DNA from: Nonomuraea turcica
GTDB taxonomy: Bacteria > Actinomycetota > Actinomycetes > Streptosporangiales > Streptosporangiaceae
DNA: 64,000 nt
Assembly (NCBI RefSeq): GCF_030718205.1
Contig: NZ_JAUZQF010000004.1
Location: forward strand, 434,001-498,000
Direction: 5' to 3'
Both the position numbers and the translations under genes were made by a program. Numbering within the stretch: position 1 is the first letter of the stretch; each line of letters opens with the position of its first letter. A model generated the notes under the pieces. It saw nothing but the letters and a program-made list of their open reading frames with translations, searched no databases and had not been told where the DNA came from. This document shows, one piece after another, positions 1 through 8,063 of the stretch.

Positions 1-467
1 GCACCGGGCACCAGGAGCGCGACCAGCACGACGGCCCCTCGCCCGAGCCACTTGCGCGGGATGCGAAACCGGTGCTGATGGTGCGTGTACTCGTGGCGCC
101 GCCGCAGCATGGCCAGGGCCATGAAGACGAACATGAGCACGTGCCCGATCGACATCACCATGTCGCCCGGCAGCACGCCGAACCAGTACGGGACGAGCAG
201 GACGAGGAACGGCACGACCATCGCCATGCTCATCTCGGCGATGGCGGCCCAGGTGTGGCGGCGGACCCGCATCCAGACGGCCATGCCGATGGACATGTCG
301 GCGGCCATGGTCAAGGTGCCGACGTCGACCCGGGTGATGGCGTCCGGCAGGACCGCGCCCCACACCGGATCGAGCAGCACCATCCCGAGGCTCATCGCGA
401 TGACCATCTCGATGTAGTGCCAGACGAAGCGGCCGGCCATGCGCCTCTTACTGGGCTGGATCGTCAT
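1..467 (-). CDS. Multi-pass membrane protein, C-terminus outside window
   Basis: The gene reads leftward from an ATG at 467 preceded by AGGAG (476-480), 8 bases away, and is open to the window edge (155 codons visible). After a basic N-terminus (MTIQPSKRRMAGR) the protein alternates hydrophobic, methionine-rich stretches with short charged loops (VRRH, RRRHEYTHHQHR), giving about four membrane segments; the last visible one is still open at base 1. I do not recognise the family. Both rightward reading frames across this stretch lack a ribosome binding site and are His/Asp-rich antisense artefacts. It is head-to-tail with the LuxR gene, about 90 bp downstream of that gene's stop. Confidence 0.75.
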   Translation of the reverse strand, partial: MTIQPSKRRMAGRFVWHYIEMVIAMSLGMVLLDPVWGAVLPDAITRVDVGTLTMAADMSIGMAVWMRVRRHTWAAIAEMSMAMVVPFLVLLVPYWFGVLPGDMVMSIGHVLMFVFMALAMLRRRHEYTHHQHRFRIPRKWLGRGAVVLVALLVPG

Positions 468-553
468 GACGGGGACTCCTAACGTGCGGAATGTGACGTC
501 GCCAACGCTAGGAAGCGAGGGGTGGCCGCCGAATCAGTGAAGTCGCCGGTCCT

Positions 554-3259
554 TCAGGCGGGGCGTTCGGCCAGGACCAGCCGCATGAGCTCGGCTCGCG
601 AGGTGATGTCGGCCTTCTGGAAGACTTTGCGCAGGTGGTAGTCCACGGTCCGCGGGCTGAGGAACAACTGCGCGGCGATCTCCCGGTTGGTCAGCCCTTC
701 GCCGACGGCCAGCGTGATGCGTAGCTCCTGCGGGGTGAGCGTGCTCAGCACGCCCGCCTCGGGTGCGCGCGCCGACTCCCCTGTGGCGCGCAGCTCGCCC
801 AGCGCGCGTTCGGCCCAGGCGAGGGCGCCGATGCGGCGGAAGTCGTCCGCGGCGCCGCGCAGGTGCCGCTGCGCCTCGGAGCGCCGCCGGTCTCGCCGCA
901 GCTGCTCGCCGAGCAGCAGCTCGGTACGGGCGTGCTCCAGCGGAGCGTCGGACCTGGCGTGCAGGCGCAGGCTTTCCGCATAGTGGGCGCTGCCATCGGC
1001 GCCGACCAGCGCCCGGCAGCGGGCCGTGAGGGCGGCCGGCTCCGGTGCGGCGGCGTGCTGGGCCCACCGGGCGTAGCGGGCCGTGGCCGCGGCGGCCCGG
1101 TCGCGCTCGCCTGCTCTGACCAGGGCCTCGACGAGGTCGGGAACGACGGCCATGGCCAGGTCCGAGGGCACGTCGGCGTCCCAGACGCCGACCGCCTCGA
1201 AGTGCCGCGCGGCTTCGCGGTGCCGGCCCGCGACCAGGTCGATGAGCCCGAGCGCCCGCCTGGCGTAGGACATGGCGTCGGCCAGGTTGCGGCCGCTCGC
1301 CTCGGCCAGCACATCGGTGGCCAGCTGCGCGGCTTCCGGCCGGCCCCGGATGGCCGCGCACAAGGCCAGCAGCCCTTGGTGGCGGCAGGCCGTGTTCGGC
1401 TGGCCGACCTCGGCGGCGAACTGGCGACCCTCCTCCGCGTAGGCCTCGGCGAGCCCGAACCGGCCACGCGCGATCTCGTCGGCGGACTGATACTCCAGAT
1501 TCCAGGCGAGCGCACCGAGTGATCCGTTGGCGCGCGCCAGCTGCCCGGCCGTGCGATGCAGGCGCCTGCTCAGCTCGTAGTCGCCGAGCTGGCGAGCGAT
1601 CCCTCCGGCCAGGGTCATCGTGACCGGATCTGTGAGCGACTCGACCGCGGCCCAGTCTCGCGGTCCAGGATCGCGGCCGGCGCGGGCCAGGCAGGCGCTG
1701 CGCAGCAGCCCCAGCACGGCGTCCCGCGGATCGTCCGGCGCGAGCGTGATCCCGTCGAGCCAGCCGGCGAGGTCTGCCCATGCCTGCGGCCGGTTGACGC
1801 GCAGACCGAGGTCGGCGTACATCACGACGGTCGGGGTGAACAGGCGCCGGTCGATCCGCAGCGCCCGCGGGATCCACGGCTTGATGAGGTCCATCGCCTC
1901 CTCAGGCGAGCCGGCGAACTCCGCCACGGTGGCGCGGATCGCGGCCAGGGCGATCCGGTCCCCCTCCTCCAGGTGGGGCTCGCGCTCGGCACGGTCGAGC
2001 AGCTCCACGGCCGCGGCGGTGAATCCCCCTCCGATGGCGGCGAGCGCGGCGTTCCACAGCCGCCGCCCCCGGCGCGAACCGTCGGCGGTGAGCTCGGCCG
2101 CCCGGGACAACGCGGCCATGGCCGCGGCGGGGCCGCCGCGCAGGGCCGCCTGCGCGGCGGAGCGCTCGAGGTGCTCGGCGGCCTGCTCGTCGTGGCCGAC
2201 GGCGGCCTGTCCGAGGTGCCAGGCACGGCGGTGCTGGTCGGCTGGGGTGTCGAAGGCCGAGGCGAGGGCACGATGGAGCGCGGCCCGCCGGTCGGCCGAG
2301 GCGCTGTGGTAGACCGCCGACCGGATCAGCGGGTGCCGGAACACCAGCCGGGCTCCGTCGTACGTCAGCAGCTCGTCGAGGTCGGCGCGGTGCAGCGGGT
2401 CGGCGTCGATCCGCAGCGACGCGGCCGCCTTCTCGATGGTTTCGACGCTGCCGGAGCCGTCGGCGGCGATCAACTGGAGCAGCGGCAACGAGGCGGCGTG
2501 CCCAGCCCGGATCTTGGTCAGGAACGAACGCCGCAGCTCATCGGTCAGGGCGGGCGGCTCCTGTGTGCCTTCCGGTGGCATCTCCTTTCCTGCCAGCTCC
2601 AGCAGGGCAAGGGGGTTGCCGCCGGTGGCGGCCAGCAGGTGGGTCTGCTCGCCGTCGGTCAGCCGCCGCCCGCCGGCGTGCTCGGCGAGCAGCGCCCTGG
2701 CCGCGTCCGGGTTGAGCCCCATGAGCGGGACGCGGCGCAGGTGGGGCAGGTCGGTGGCGTGGCCCTCGTCGGCACGCGCGGCCAGCGCCAGCACGACGGG
2801 CTCGTTGTCCAGCCGGCGGGCGACGAACGCCAGGGTCTTCAGCGTCGGCTGATCGGCCCAGTGCGCGTCGTCGACCACGCACAGCACCGGCTTCTCGCCG
2901 GCCAGCAGGGACAGCAGCGACAGGGTCGACAGCGCCACCAGGAACGCGTCGGGCGGTGCGCCGTGCGCGCGCCCGAACAGGATCCGCAGGGCCTGCGCCT
3001 GCGGGCCGGGCAGCTCGTCGACCGACCCGAGCACGGGGAACAGGAGCTGGTGCAGTATCGCGTAGGCAAGATCGGCCTCCGGCTCGACGCCGACCGCGCG
3101 CAGCACCTGGAAGCCGGCGGCCTGCTCAGTGGCGTACGACAACAGTGCGGTCTTGCCGATGCCCGGCTCACCGTGCAGGACGACCCCGCCGCCGTGTCCC
3201 TCGGCGGCGTGCCGCAGTAACGACTCGAGCAGCTTCGCCTCGGCGTCTCTCCCCAGCAC
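554..3259 (-). CDS. LuxR-family transcriptional regulator with N-terminal ATPase (LAL type)
   Basis: A 901-residue regulator of the large ATP-binding LuxR (LAL, MalT-like) family. The N-terminal AAA/STAND ATPase has Walker A GEPGIGKTALL (residues about 30-40) and Walker B VLCVVDDAHWAD (about 126-137). A long helical, TPR-like middle follows, and a C-terminal LuxR helix-turn-helix lies in the last 60 residues (LTPQELRI..., recognition helix SPRTVDYHLRKVF). Such proteins sense a ligand in the ATPase/TPR part and activate nearby genes. The GTG at 3259 is the only good start in frame; no clear Shine-Dalgarno is seen. It is divergent from the SDR gene at 3401, and the 140-bp gap would hold both promoters. 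The target is unknown. Confidence 0.9.
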   Translation of the reverse strand: MLGRDAEAKLLESLLRHAAEGHGGGVVLHGEPGIGKTALLSYATEQAAGFQVLRAVGVEPEADLAYAILHQLLFPVLGSVDELPGPQAQALRILFGRAHGAPPDAFLVALSTLSLLSLLAGEKPVLCVVDDAHWADQPTLKTLAFVARRLDNEPVVLALAARADEGHATDLPHLRRVPLMGLNPDAARALLAEHAGGRRLTDGEQTHLLAATGGNPLALLELAGKEMPPEGTQEPPALTDELRRSFLTKIRAGHAASLPLLQLIAADGSGSVETIEKAAASLRIDADPLHRADLDELLTYDGARLVFRHPLIRSAVYHSASADRRAALHRALASAFDTPADQHRRAWHLGQAAVGHDEQAAEHLERSAAQAALRGGPAAAMAALSRAAELTADGSRRGRRLWNAALAAIGGGFTAAAVELLDRAEREPHLEEGDRIALAAIRATVAEFAGSPEEAMDLIKPWIPRALRIDRRLFTPTVVMYADLGLRVNRPQAWADLAGWLDGITLAPDDPRDAVLGLLRSACLARAGRDPGPRDWAAVESLTDPVTMTLAGGIARQLGDYELSRRLHRTAGQLARANGSLGALAWNLEYQSADEIARGRFGLAEAYAEEGRQFAAEVGQPNTACRHQGLLALCAAIRGRPEAAQLATDVLAEASGRNLADAMSYARRALGLIDLVAGRHREAARHFEAVGVWDADVPSDLAMAVVPDLVEALVRAGERDRAAAATARYARWAQHAAAPEPAALTARCRALVGADGSAHYAESLRLHARSDAPLEHARTELLLGEQLRRDRRRSEAQRHLRGAADDFRRIGALAWAERALGELRATGESARAPEAGVLSTLTPQELRITLAVGEGLTNREIAAQLFLSPRTVDYHLRKVFQKADITSRAELMRLVLAERPA

Positions 3260-3400
3260 ACGCCGAGCATAGAAAGCGGCCGCACCGGTGACAACGCGCG
3301 CGATCCCCGGAAGACCGGCGACTTCACTGATGCGGCCCGCGCGACCTGGCCCCTAGCGTCGATCGCGTTCACAGGAACATTCACAGAGTGCGAGGCCATC

Positions 3401-3922
3401 ATGACGCTCGGAGCGTTGAGCGGTCGCACCGCCCTGGTCACCGGCGCGGGCAGCGGCATCGGCGCCGCGGTGTCCCGCGCCCTGAGCAGGGCCGGCGCCA
3501 GCGTGGTTCTCACCGCCCGCGACGGTCAGCCTCTCGAGGCGCTGGCCGCGGACATCGGCTCAGCGGGGGGCCAGGCCGTCGCCGTCCCGGCGGATCTCGC
3601 CAACCCGGTGTCGGTGCGGCGGCTGGTCGAGCAGACGCTCGGCGCGTTCGGCCGGCTCGACGCCGCTTTCAACCACGCCGAGGTGGGTGAGGTGGCGCTG
3701 GCGATGAAGTACGAGATCCCCGCGATGCGGCACGGCGGCCGCGTCGTCAACCTGGCGGCGACCGCCGGCACGCACGCCGCGGTGGCCGAGCTGACCCGCA
3801 GGGTGGCGCTGGACGCCGCCGGCTCCGGCGTGCGGATCGACGCCGTGGCCGCGGGCAGTGAGGAGGACGTCGCCACCGCCGTCGTGTGGTGTGTCGCTCG
3901 TCAGGTGCCCATCGGGCGGTAG
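3401..3922 (+). pseudogene. Shrunken short-chain dehydrogenase/reductase, probably inactive
   Basis: This 173-residue ORF starts like a classical SDR, with Rossmann motif TGAGSGIG (about residues 15-22), but is too short (SDRs are about 245-270). The usual NNAG is replaced by FNHAEVG. The text then jumps to AMKYEIPAM and VVNLAATAG, and the catalytic Y-x3-K is absent. The C-terminus has lost the cofactor-loop and VDGG segments and ends at AVVWCVARQVPIGR. The pattern fits several in-frame internal deletions rather than one frameshift. GAGG precedes the ATG. Its last 22 bases overlap, tail to tail, the flavin reductase gene. It may still be translated, but loss of the catalytic residues argues against dehydrogenase activity. 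Confidence 0.65.
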
Positions 3923-4383
3923 CGGCCGCGGAGCCGTACCAACGGCTGGAATGCGGGGTTGACGTAGGGGACGGCCAGGACGGAGGCGATGAACAGCGTG
4001 TGGTCGCCGGCCGCGACCACCTTGGTGGTCTCGGCCTCCAGGGCGGCCACCCCGCCCTCCACCACCAGCGCCTCCGTGTGCGCCCCGCGGTGGTGGGGGA
4101 TGCCGGCCACCAGGAGCCGGGCGCTGGGCCGACCGGGAGTGGCGAAGCGGCTGGCGATGGCGGCCTGGCGGGAGGACAGCAGGGAGGCGGCCCAGCGGTC
4201 CTGGCGGAGCAGGACCTCGTTGAGGTAACTGCGGCTGGCCAGGCTGACCAGCACCAGCGGGGGTTCGAGGGAGACGGACATCAGGGCGGACACCGTCGTC
4301 CCGAGGTCGTCCCGTCCGTCGCGGACGGTCACGACCGAGACCCCGGCGGCGAGCTGGGCCATTGCCTCCGTGAACTCGCTCAC
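3901..4383 (-). CDS. Flavin reductase domain protein (FMN-binding)
   Basis: A 160-residue single-domain protein of the flavin reductase-like family (HpaC/small monooxygenase component). Typical features are AAGVSVVTVRDG at the N-terminus, TVSALMSVSLEPPLVLVSLA (flavin-phosphate-binding region) and HTLFIASVLAVPY near the end. These enzymes reduce FMN or FAD with NAD(P)H for a partner oxygenase. No oxygenase lies next to it; upstream is the betaine transporter, only 19 bp from its substrate-binding gene, so it may be co-transcribed by read-through. The start is GTG at 4383. The partner is unknown. Confidence 0.85.
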   Translation of the reverse strand: MSEFTEAMAQLAAGVSVVTVRDGRDDLGTTVSALMSVSLEPPLVLVSLASRSYLNEVLLRQDRWAASLLSSRQAAIASRFATPGRPSARLLVAGIPHHRGAHTEALVVEGGVAALEAETTKVVAAGDHTLFIASVLAVPYVNPAFQPLVRLRGRYRPMGT

Positions 4384-4402
4384 CGCCAGGGCTCCGAAAG
4401 GC

Positions 4403-5335
4403 TCAGGCGAGGCCGTTGGAGGTCAGCCATTCCTTGGCCACCGTGGCGGGCTCGTCCTTGTTCACGGAGATCTTCTGCATCATGTCGAGCAGAGACTGCG
4501 TGGTCAGCTTGGCCGAGATGGAGTTCAGCGTGGTCCTGATCGTGTCGGTCGCAGCGGCCTTGTTGAGCAGCGGCGTCACGTTCTGGGCGGGGAAGATGTT
4601 CTTGGGGTCCTGCAGGGGCACCAGGTTGTTGGCCGTCATCTTGGGGTCAGTGGTGAAGACGTTGCCGACCTGGATCGTGCCGTCCTTGATCGCGTCAGGG
4701 GTGGTCGGTCCCGTGGGCTCCCACGCCTTGAACTCGATCCCGTAGACCTCCTTGAACCGCGCCTCCCACCGCTTCTTGAACTCGGGCGGGCCGCCGACGG
4801 TCATGGTCTTGGAGACCTTGGCGAGGTCTTCCATGGTGTTGAGCGACTGCTTGGTCTGGGTGTCCTTGGTGATGGACAGGCTGTCCTTGTCCTCGGCGGG
4901 CGAGGAGTCCAGCACCTCCAGCTCGGCAGGCAGCTTCTCCTTCAGCCCGGCGTTGACCTCCTCGGTGGTGGCCGCCGTAGTCTGCTGGTCGACGAAGGCC
5001 AGCAGGTTGCCGTTGTACTCGGGCACGATGGTCAGGCCGCCGCTCTTGACCTGGTCGTAGAGCACCTCCCTGCTCCCGATGCGCGGCTTCTCCTCGACCT
5101 GCACGCCCTTGGCCTGCAGCGCCTGGGCGTAGATCGACGCGAGCAGCACGTTCTCGTCGAAGTCGGCGGATCCGATGATGACCTTACCACCCCCGCCTGA
5201 GGCCGAGCCGCTGGGAGCAGCGCTCGTGGTGTCGAGCGGGTTGCCCCCGGTGCCGGTGCTGCCGCCGCCACCGCAGGCGGCCAGCGCGAGCATCGCCGAG
5301 ATCAGCACCCCCGCGATGCCGTACTTGCGTCTCAT
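4403..5335 (-). CDS. Glycine betaine/proline ABC transporter, substrate-binding lipoprotein
   Basis: A 310-residue secreted lipoprotein of the OpuAC/OsmX family. The signal peptide runs MRRKYGIAGVLISAMLALAAC with lipobox LAAC (Cys at residue 21), followed by a Gly/Ser/Thr linker. The mature part begins KVIIGSADFDENVLLASIYA, the hallmark of quaternary-amine binding proteins. It is the last gene of the transporter operon (ATPase 7800, permease 6743, permease 6066), with a 38-bp gap after the second permease. AGAAGGG lies about 9 bases before the ATG. The role is capture of betaine, proline or choline for osmoprotection; the exact ligand cannot be read from sequence. Confidence 0.92.
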   Translation of the reverse strand: MRRKYGIAGVLISAMLALAACGGGGSTGTGGNPLDTTSAAPSGSASGGGGKVIIGSADFDENVLLASIYAQALQAKGVQVEEKPRIGSREVLYDQVKSGGLTIVPEYNGNLLAFVDQQTTAATTEEVNAGLKEKLPAELEVLDSSPAEDKDSLSITKDTQTKQSLNTMEDLAKVSKTMTVGGPPEFKKRWEARFKEVYGIEFKAWEPTGPTTPDAIKDGTIQVGNVFTTDPKMTANNLVPLQDPKNIFPAQNVTPLLNKAAATDTIRTTLNSISAKLTTQSLLDMMQKISVNKDEPATVAKEWLTSNGLA

Positions 5336-5373
5336 CTTGCTTTTCCCTTCTAAGCGGGAGGTTATATAGGAGA

Positions 5374-6066
5374 CTATCGGACCTTAAGTCGCTGGCTCAC
5401 TCCCGGCGAGACCGTCACCCTCTGGGCGAGCGTGAACAAGATCTGCACCACGAGCGCAAACAGCACAATCAGTACTGAACCGCCGACGACGCTCGCGTAA
5501 TCCTTCGTCGCGAACCCGTCGATCACGTACCGCCCGAGGCCGCCCAGCCCCGTGTACGCGGCAACGGTGGTGGTGGCGACGACCTGGATCGCCGAGAGCC
5601 GGCAGCCCAGCAGGATCAGCGGCAGCGCGACCGGCACCAGTACCCGCAGGAGCACCTGCCCGCCCCGCAGCCCCATCCCATACGCCGCATCCCGCAGCTC
5701 GGGGTCGACCCCCTTGATGCCCTCGAAGGTGTTCACCAGGATCGGCGGCACTGACAGCAACACCAGCGGAATGATCACCGGCCAGATCGAGGCCGCGCCG
5801 AGCAGCAGCACGAACATCACCAGCAGGCCCAGCGTGGGCAGCGCCCTGGCCAGGTTCGCCGAGACGACGACCACCACCTCGCCCCGGCCGGTGTGGCCGA
5901 TCAGCAGGCCGATCGGCACCGCGATCAGCGCCGCCAGGGCGAGGGCTAGAGCCGAGAACTCCAGGTGCTCCAGCAGCCGCATGGGGATGCCGCCGGACCC
6001 GGACCAGCTCTCCGGGTTCCCGAAGAACTCCCCCAGCCAGGAGAAGAAGGCGGTCAACCAGCTCAC
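5374..6066 (-). CDS. Glycine betaine/proline ABC transporter permease (second)
   Basis: A 230-residue inner-membrane permease (BPD_transp_1, OpuCB/OpuCD-like) with about five to six membrane segments and the EAA-type loop region around ELRDAAYGMGLRGGQVLLRV. I set the start at the GTG at 6066, because it overlaps the stop of the first permease by four bases (GTGA) and the protein then begins with the expected MSWLTAFFSWLGEFF. A longer reading frame extends to 6714, but that part is a shadow of the neighbouring gene. It pairs with the 6063-6743 product to form the channel. Confidence 0.9.
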   Translation of the reverse strand: MSWLTAFFSWLGEFFGNPESWSGSGGIPMRLLEHLEFSALALALAALIAVPIGLLIGHTGRGEVVVVVSANLARALPTLGLLVMFVLLLGAASIWPVIIPLVLLSVPPILVNTFEGIKGVDPELRDAAYGMGLRGGQVLLRVLVPVALPLILLGCRLSAIQVVATTTVAAYTGLGGLGRYVIDGFATKDYASVVGGSVLIVLFALVVQILFTLAQRVTVSPGVSQRLKVR

Positions 6067-6743
6067 GACGCCTGCCCCTTCCGTACCCGCACCCAGGGGG
6101 TGAGCAGTCGCTGCGCCAGCACGATCAGCCCGTCGGCGATCAGCGCCAGCGCCACGATCAGCACGATGCCGACGATGACCGGCGGCATGAACGGGTTCTG
6201 GTACGCCCGCGTGAACAATCCGCCGAGCCCGCCCTGCCCGATCAGCGCGCCCACGCTGACCAGGCTGATGCTGGAGACCGCGACCACCCGCAGCCCGGCC
6301 AGCACCACCGGCACCGCGATCGGCAGCTCGACCTGCAGCAGGCGGCGCAGCGGCGTGAACCCCATCGCGACCGCCGACTGGCCGACGTGGACGGGCACCG
6401 AGCCCAGCCCGTCCACCACAGCCGGGATGAGCACGGCCATGCCGTAGAAGGTCAGCGGGATGATCACTGTGGTCTGCGACAGCCCGGTCACCGAGATCAG
6501 CAACATGAAGACCGGCAGCGACGGCAGGGCGTACACGACGTTGAAGAGCCCCGCGGTGGGCTGGTAGAGCCAGCGCCAGCGCACGCAGGCCAGGCCGAGC
6601 GGCAGTGCCACGACCAGCGCGACCAGGATCGGCACGAGCGACATGGTCAGGTGGTCGGTGAGCAGGTTCCTGATGCTGTCGACCCGCCCGGTGTCCCAGT
6701 TGCGGGCGATCCACTCCCAGATCGAGGGAGGACCGTCACCCAT
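6063..6743 (-). CDS. Glycine betaine/proline ABC transporter permease (first)
   Basis: A 226-residue permease of the same family as its downstream neighbour, with five to six hydrophobic segments and the coupling-loop region VAMGFTPLRRLLQVELPIA. The ATG at 6743 lies inside the end of the ATPase gene (8-bp overlap, ATGGGTGA), indicating translational coupling. The extra N-terminal 45 residues of the longer frame are arginine-rich and out of character, so they are rejected. Together with the second permease it would form the membrane heterodimer of an OpuC-type importer. Confidence 0.9.
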   Translation of the reverse strand: MGDGPPSIWEWIARNWDTGRVDSIRNLLTDHLTMSLVPILVALVVALPLGLACVRWRWLYQPTAGLFNVVYALPSLPVFMLLISVTGLSQTTVIIPLTFYGMAVLIPAVVDGLGSVPVHVGQSAVAMGFTPLRRLLQVELPIAVPVVLAGLRVVAVSSISLVSVGALIGQGGLGGLFTRAYQNPFMPPVIVGIVLIVALALIADGLIVLAQRLLTPWVRVRKGQAS

Positions 6744-7800
6744 CTGCCGCCTCCGCCAGCGCCTGGTCGAGCGTCTCCCTGGTGGCGACGCCGACGACCT
6801 TGCCCTGCTCGTCCACGGCCACGGCGTAGCCGGACGGCGACAGCAGCGCCGCGTCGAGCGCCGAGCGCATGGAGTCACGGCCCGGCACGAACGTCCCGTA
6901 CGGCTCCAGCTCGCCGGGCCGCGCCCCGGAGACCCAGCCGGCCGGCCGGCCCTCGGCGTCCACCACCAGCAGCCAGGGCTCGGAGGTGCCGCGCTCGGCG
7001 CCCTCCTCGACGGTCAGGTCGGTACGCAGCCGCTGCCGCAGCCCTTCGGTGGAGATGAACTGCAGCCGCCTGATCCCCCTGTCGTGCCCGAGGAACTCGC
7101 GCACGAAATCGTCGGCCGGCTCCGACAACAGCGTCTTGGGATCGGCGAGCTGCGCCAGCGTGCCGCCCACCCGCAACACGGCCACGCGGTCGCCGAGCTT
7201 GACCGCCTCGTCGATGTCGTGCGTGACGAAGACGATGGTCTTGTTGAGCTCCGCCTGGAGCCTGAGCAACTCGTCCTGCAGGCTCGTGCGCACGATGGGG
7301 TCCACGGCGCTGAACGGCTCGTCCATGAGCAGCACCGGCGGATCGGCGGCCAGCGCCCTGGCCACGCCCACGCGCTGCTGCTGCCCGCCGGACAGCTGGA
7401 ACGGGTAGCGGCCGGCCAGCGCCGGGTCCAGGCCGACGCGCTCCAGCAGCTCCATGGCCCGCGCGCGGGCCTTCTTCTTGTCCCAGCCGAGCAGGTAGGG
7501 GACGGTGGCGATGTTGTCGACGATCTTCCGGTGCGGGAACAGCCCTGCCTGCTGGATGACGTACCCGATGCCGCGCCGCAGCGTCGGCGGGTCGATGCCC
7601 TGCACGGGCTCGCCGTCGAGGAGGATCCGGCCTTCGGAGGCGTCGATCATGCGGTTGATCATCCGGAGCGACGTCGTCTTCCCACAGCCGGAGGGGCCGA
7701 CGAGCACCGTGATCTCGCCGGTGGGCGCCTCCAGGCTGAGGCGATCCACGGCGACCGTGCCGTCCGGGTAGCGTTTGGTGACAGCGTCGAATGTGATCAC
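6736..7800 (-). CDS. Glycine betaine/proline ABC transporter ATP-binding protein with CBS domains
   Basis: A 354-residue ATPase of the ProV/OpuCA type. Walker A is GPSGCGKTT (about residues 35-43), signature LSGGQQQRV, Walker B VLLMDEPFSAVDP, and switch histidine VFVTHDIDEA. The C-terminal third carries a CBS pair (LLVVDAEGRPAGWVSG and AVAVDEQGKVVGVATRETL), which in this family senses ionic strength or nucleotides. I prefer GTG at 7800, with GAGAGG upstream and the conserved opening ITFDAVTKRYPDG; an ATG at 7869 would add 23 unconserved residues. It is first gene of the operon and divergent from the sigma-like gene at 8064. Confidence 0.9.
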   Translation of the reverse strand: MITFDAVTKRYPDGTVAVDRLSLEAPTGEITVLVGPSGCGKTTSLRMINRMIDASEGRILLDGEPVQGIDPPTLRRGIGYVIQQAGLFPHRKIVDNIATVPYLLGWDKKKARARAMELLERVGLDPALAGRYPFQLSGGQQQRVGVARALAADPPVLLMDEPFSAVDPIVRTSLQDELLRLQAELNKTIVFVTHDIDEAVKLGDRVAVLRVGGTLAQLADPKTLLSEPADDFVREFLGHDRGIRRLQFISTEGLRQRLRTDLTVEEGAERGTSEPWLLVVDAEGRPAGWVSGARPGELEPYGTFVPGRDSMRSALDAALLSPSGYAVAVDEQGKVVGVATRETLDQALAEAADG

Positions 7801-7904
7801 GCGTGACCTCTCGCTCTGGGCAGGGCCGCGGCCCCCTGCCACGACCGCCGCATGATCTATTGGACCCACAGACTACGGCGATCCGGCCCGCTCTGTCCCC
7901 TTGG

Positions 7905-7960
7905 GCCTGGCTTAAGCGTTTCACTGACCAGGCATATTTACTTAAATCTGGATGTGGTAG
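7905..7960. promoter_or_regulatory. AT-rich divergent promoter region
   Basis: Between the transporter operon and the gene at 8064 lies a 263-bp gap whose centre is strikingly AT-rich for this DNA (ggcttaagcgtttcactg, catatttacttaaatctg). This is the likely site of the promoter for the leftward osmolyte operon and possibly the rightward gene. I cannot assign exact -35/-10 boxes. Confidence 0.4.
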
Positions 7961-8063
7961 TGCGCCGGACCGGTCTGTGTTGGCATGATTACCTCCACAA
8001 TCACCTGACGCGCACCCCTCACCACACCCTCAGCGTCCGCACCGAGCAAGAGGATCCGGCCCC

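Noticed and set aside
72..482. Rightward His/Asp-rich open frames
   Set aside because: No ribosome binding site; the leftward frame encodes a well-formed membrane protein with AGGAG before its ATG. Antisense shadow.
1556..3220. 554-codon rightward frame opposite the LuxR gene
   Set aside because: Gln/Arg/Gly-rich composition and no recognisable domain; typical antisense frame of a high-GC gene.
7820..7839. GCAGGG...CCCTGC hairpin before the betaine ATPase start, considered as riboswitch
   Set aside because: Only a 6-bp GC stem with a GC filler; no known osmolyte or other riboswitch architecture around it.
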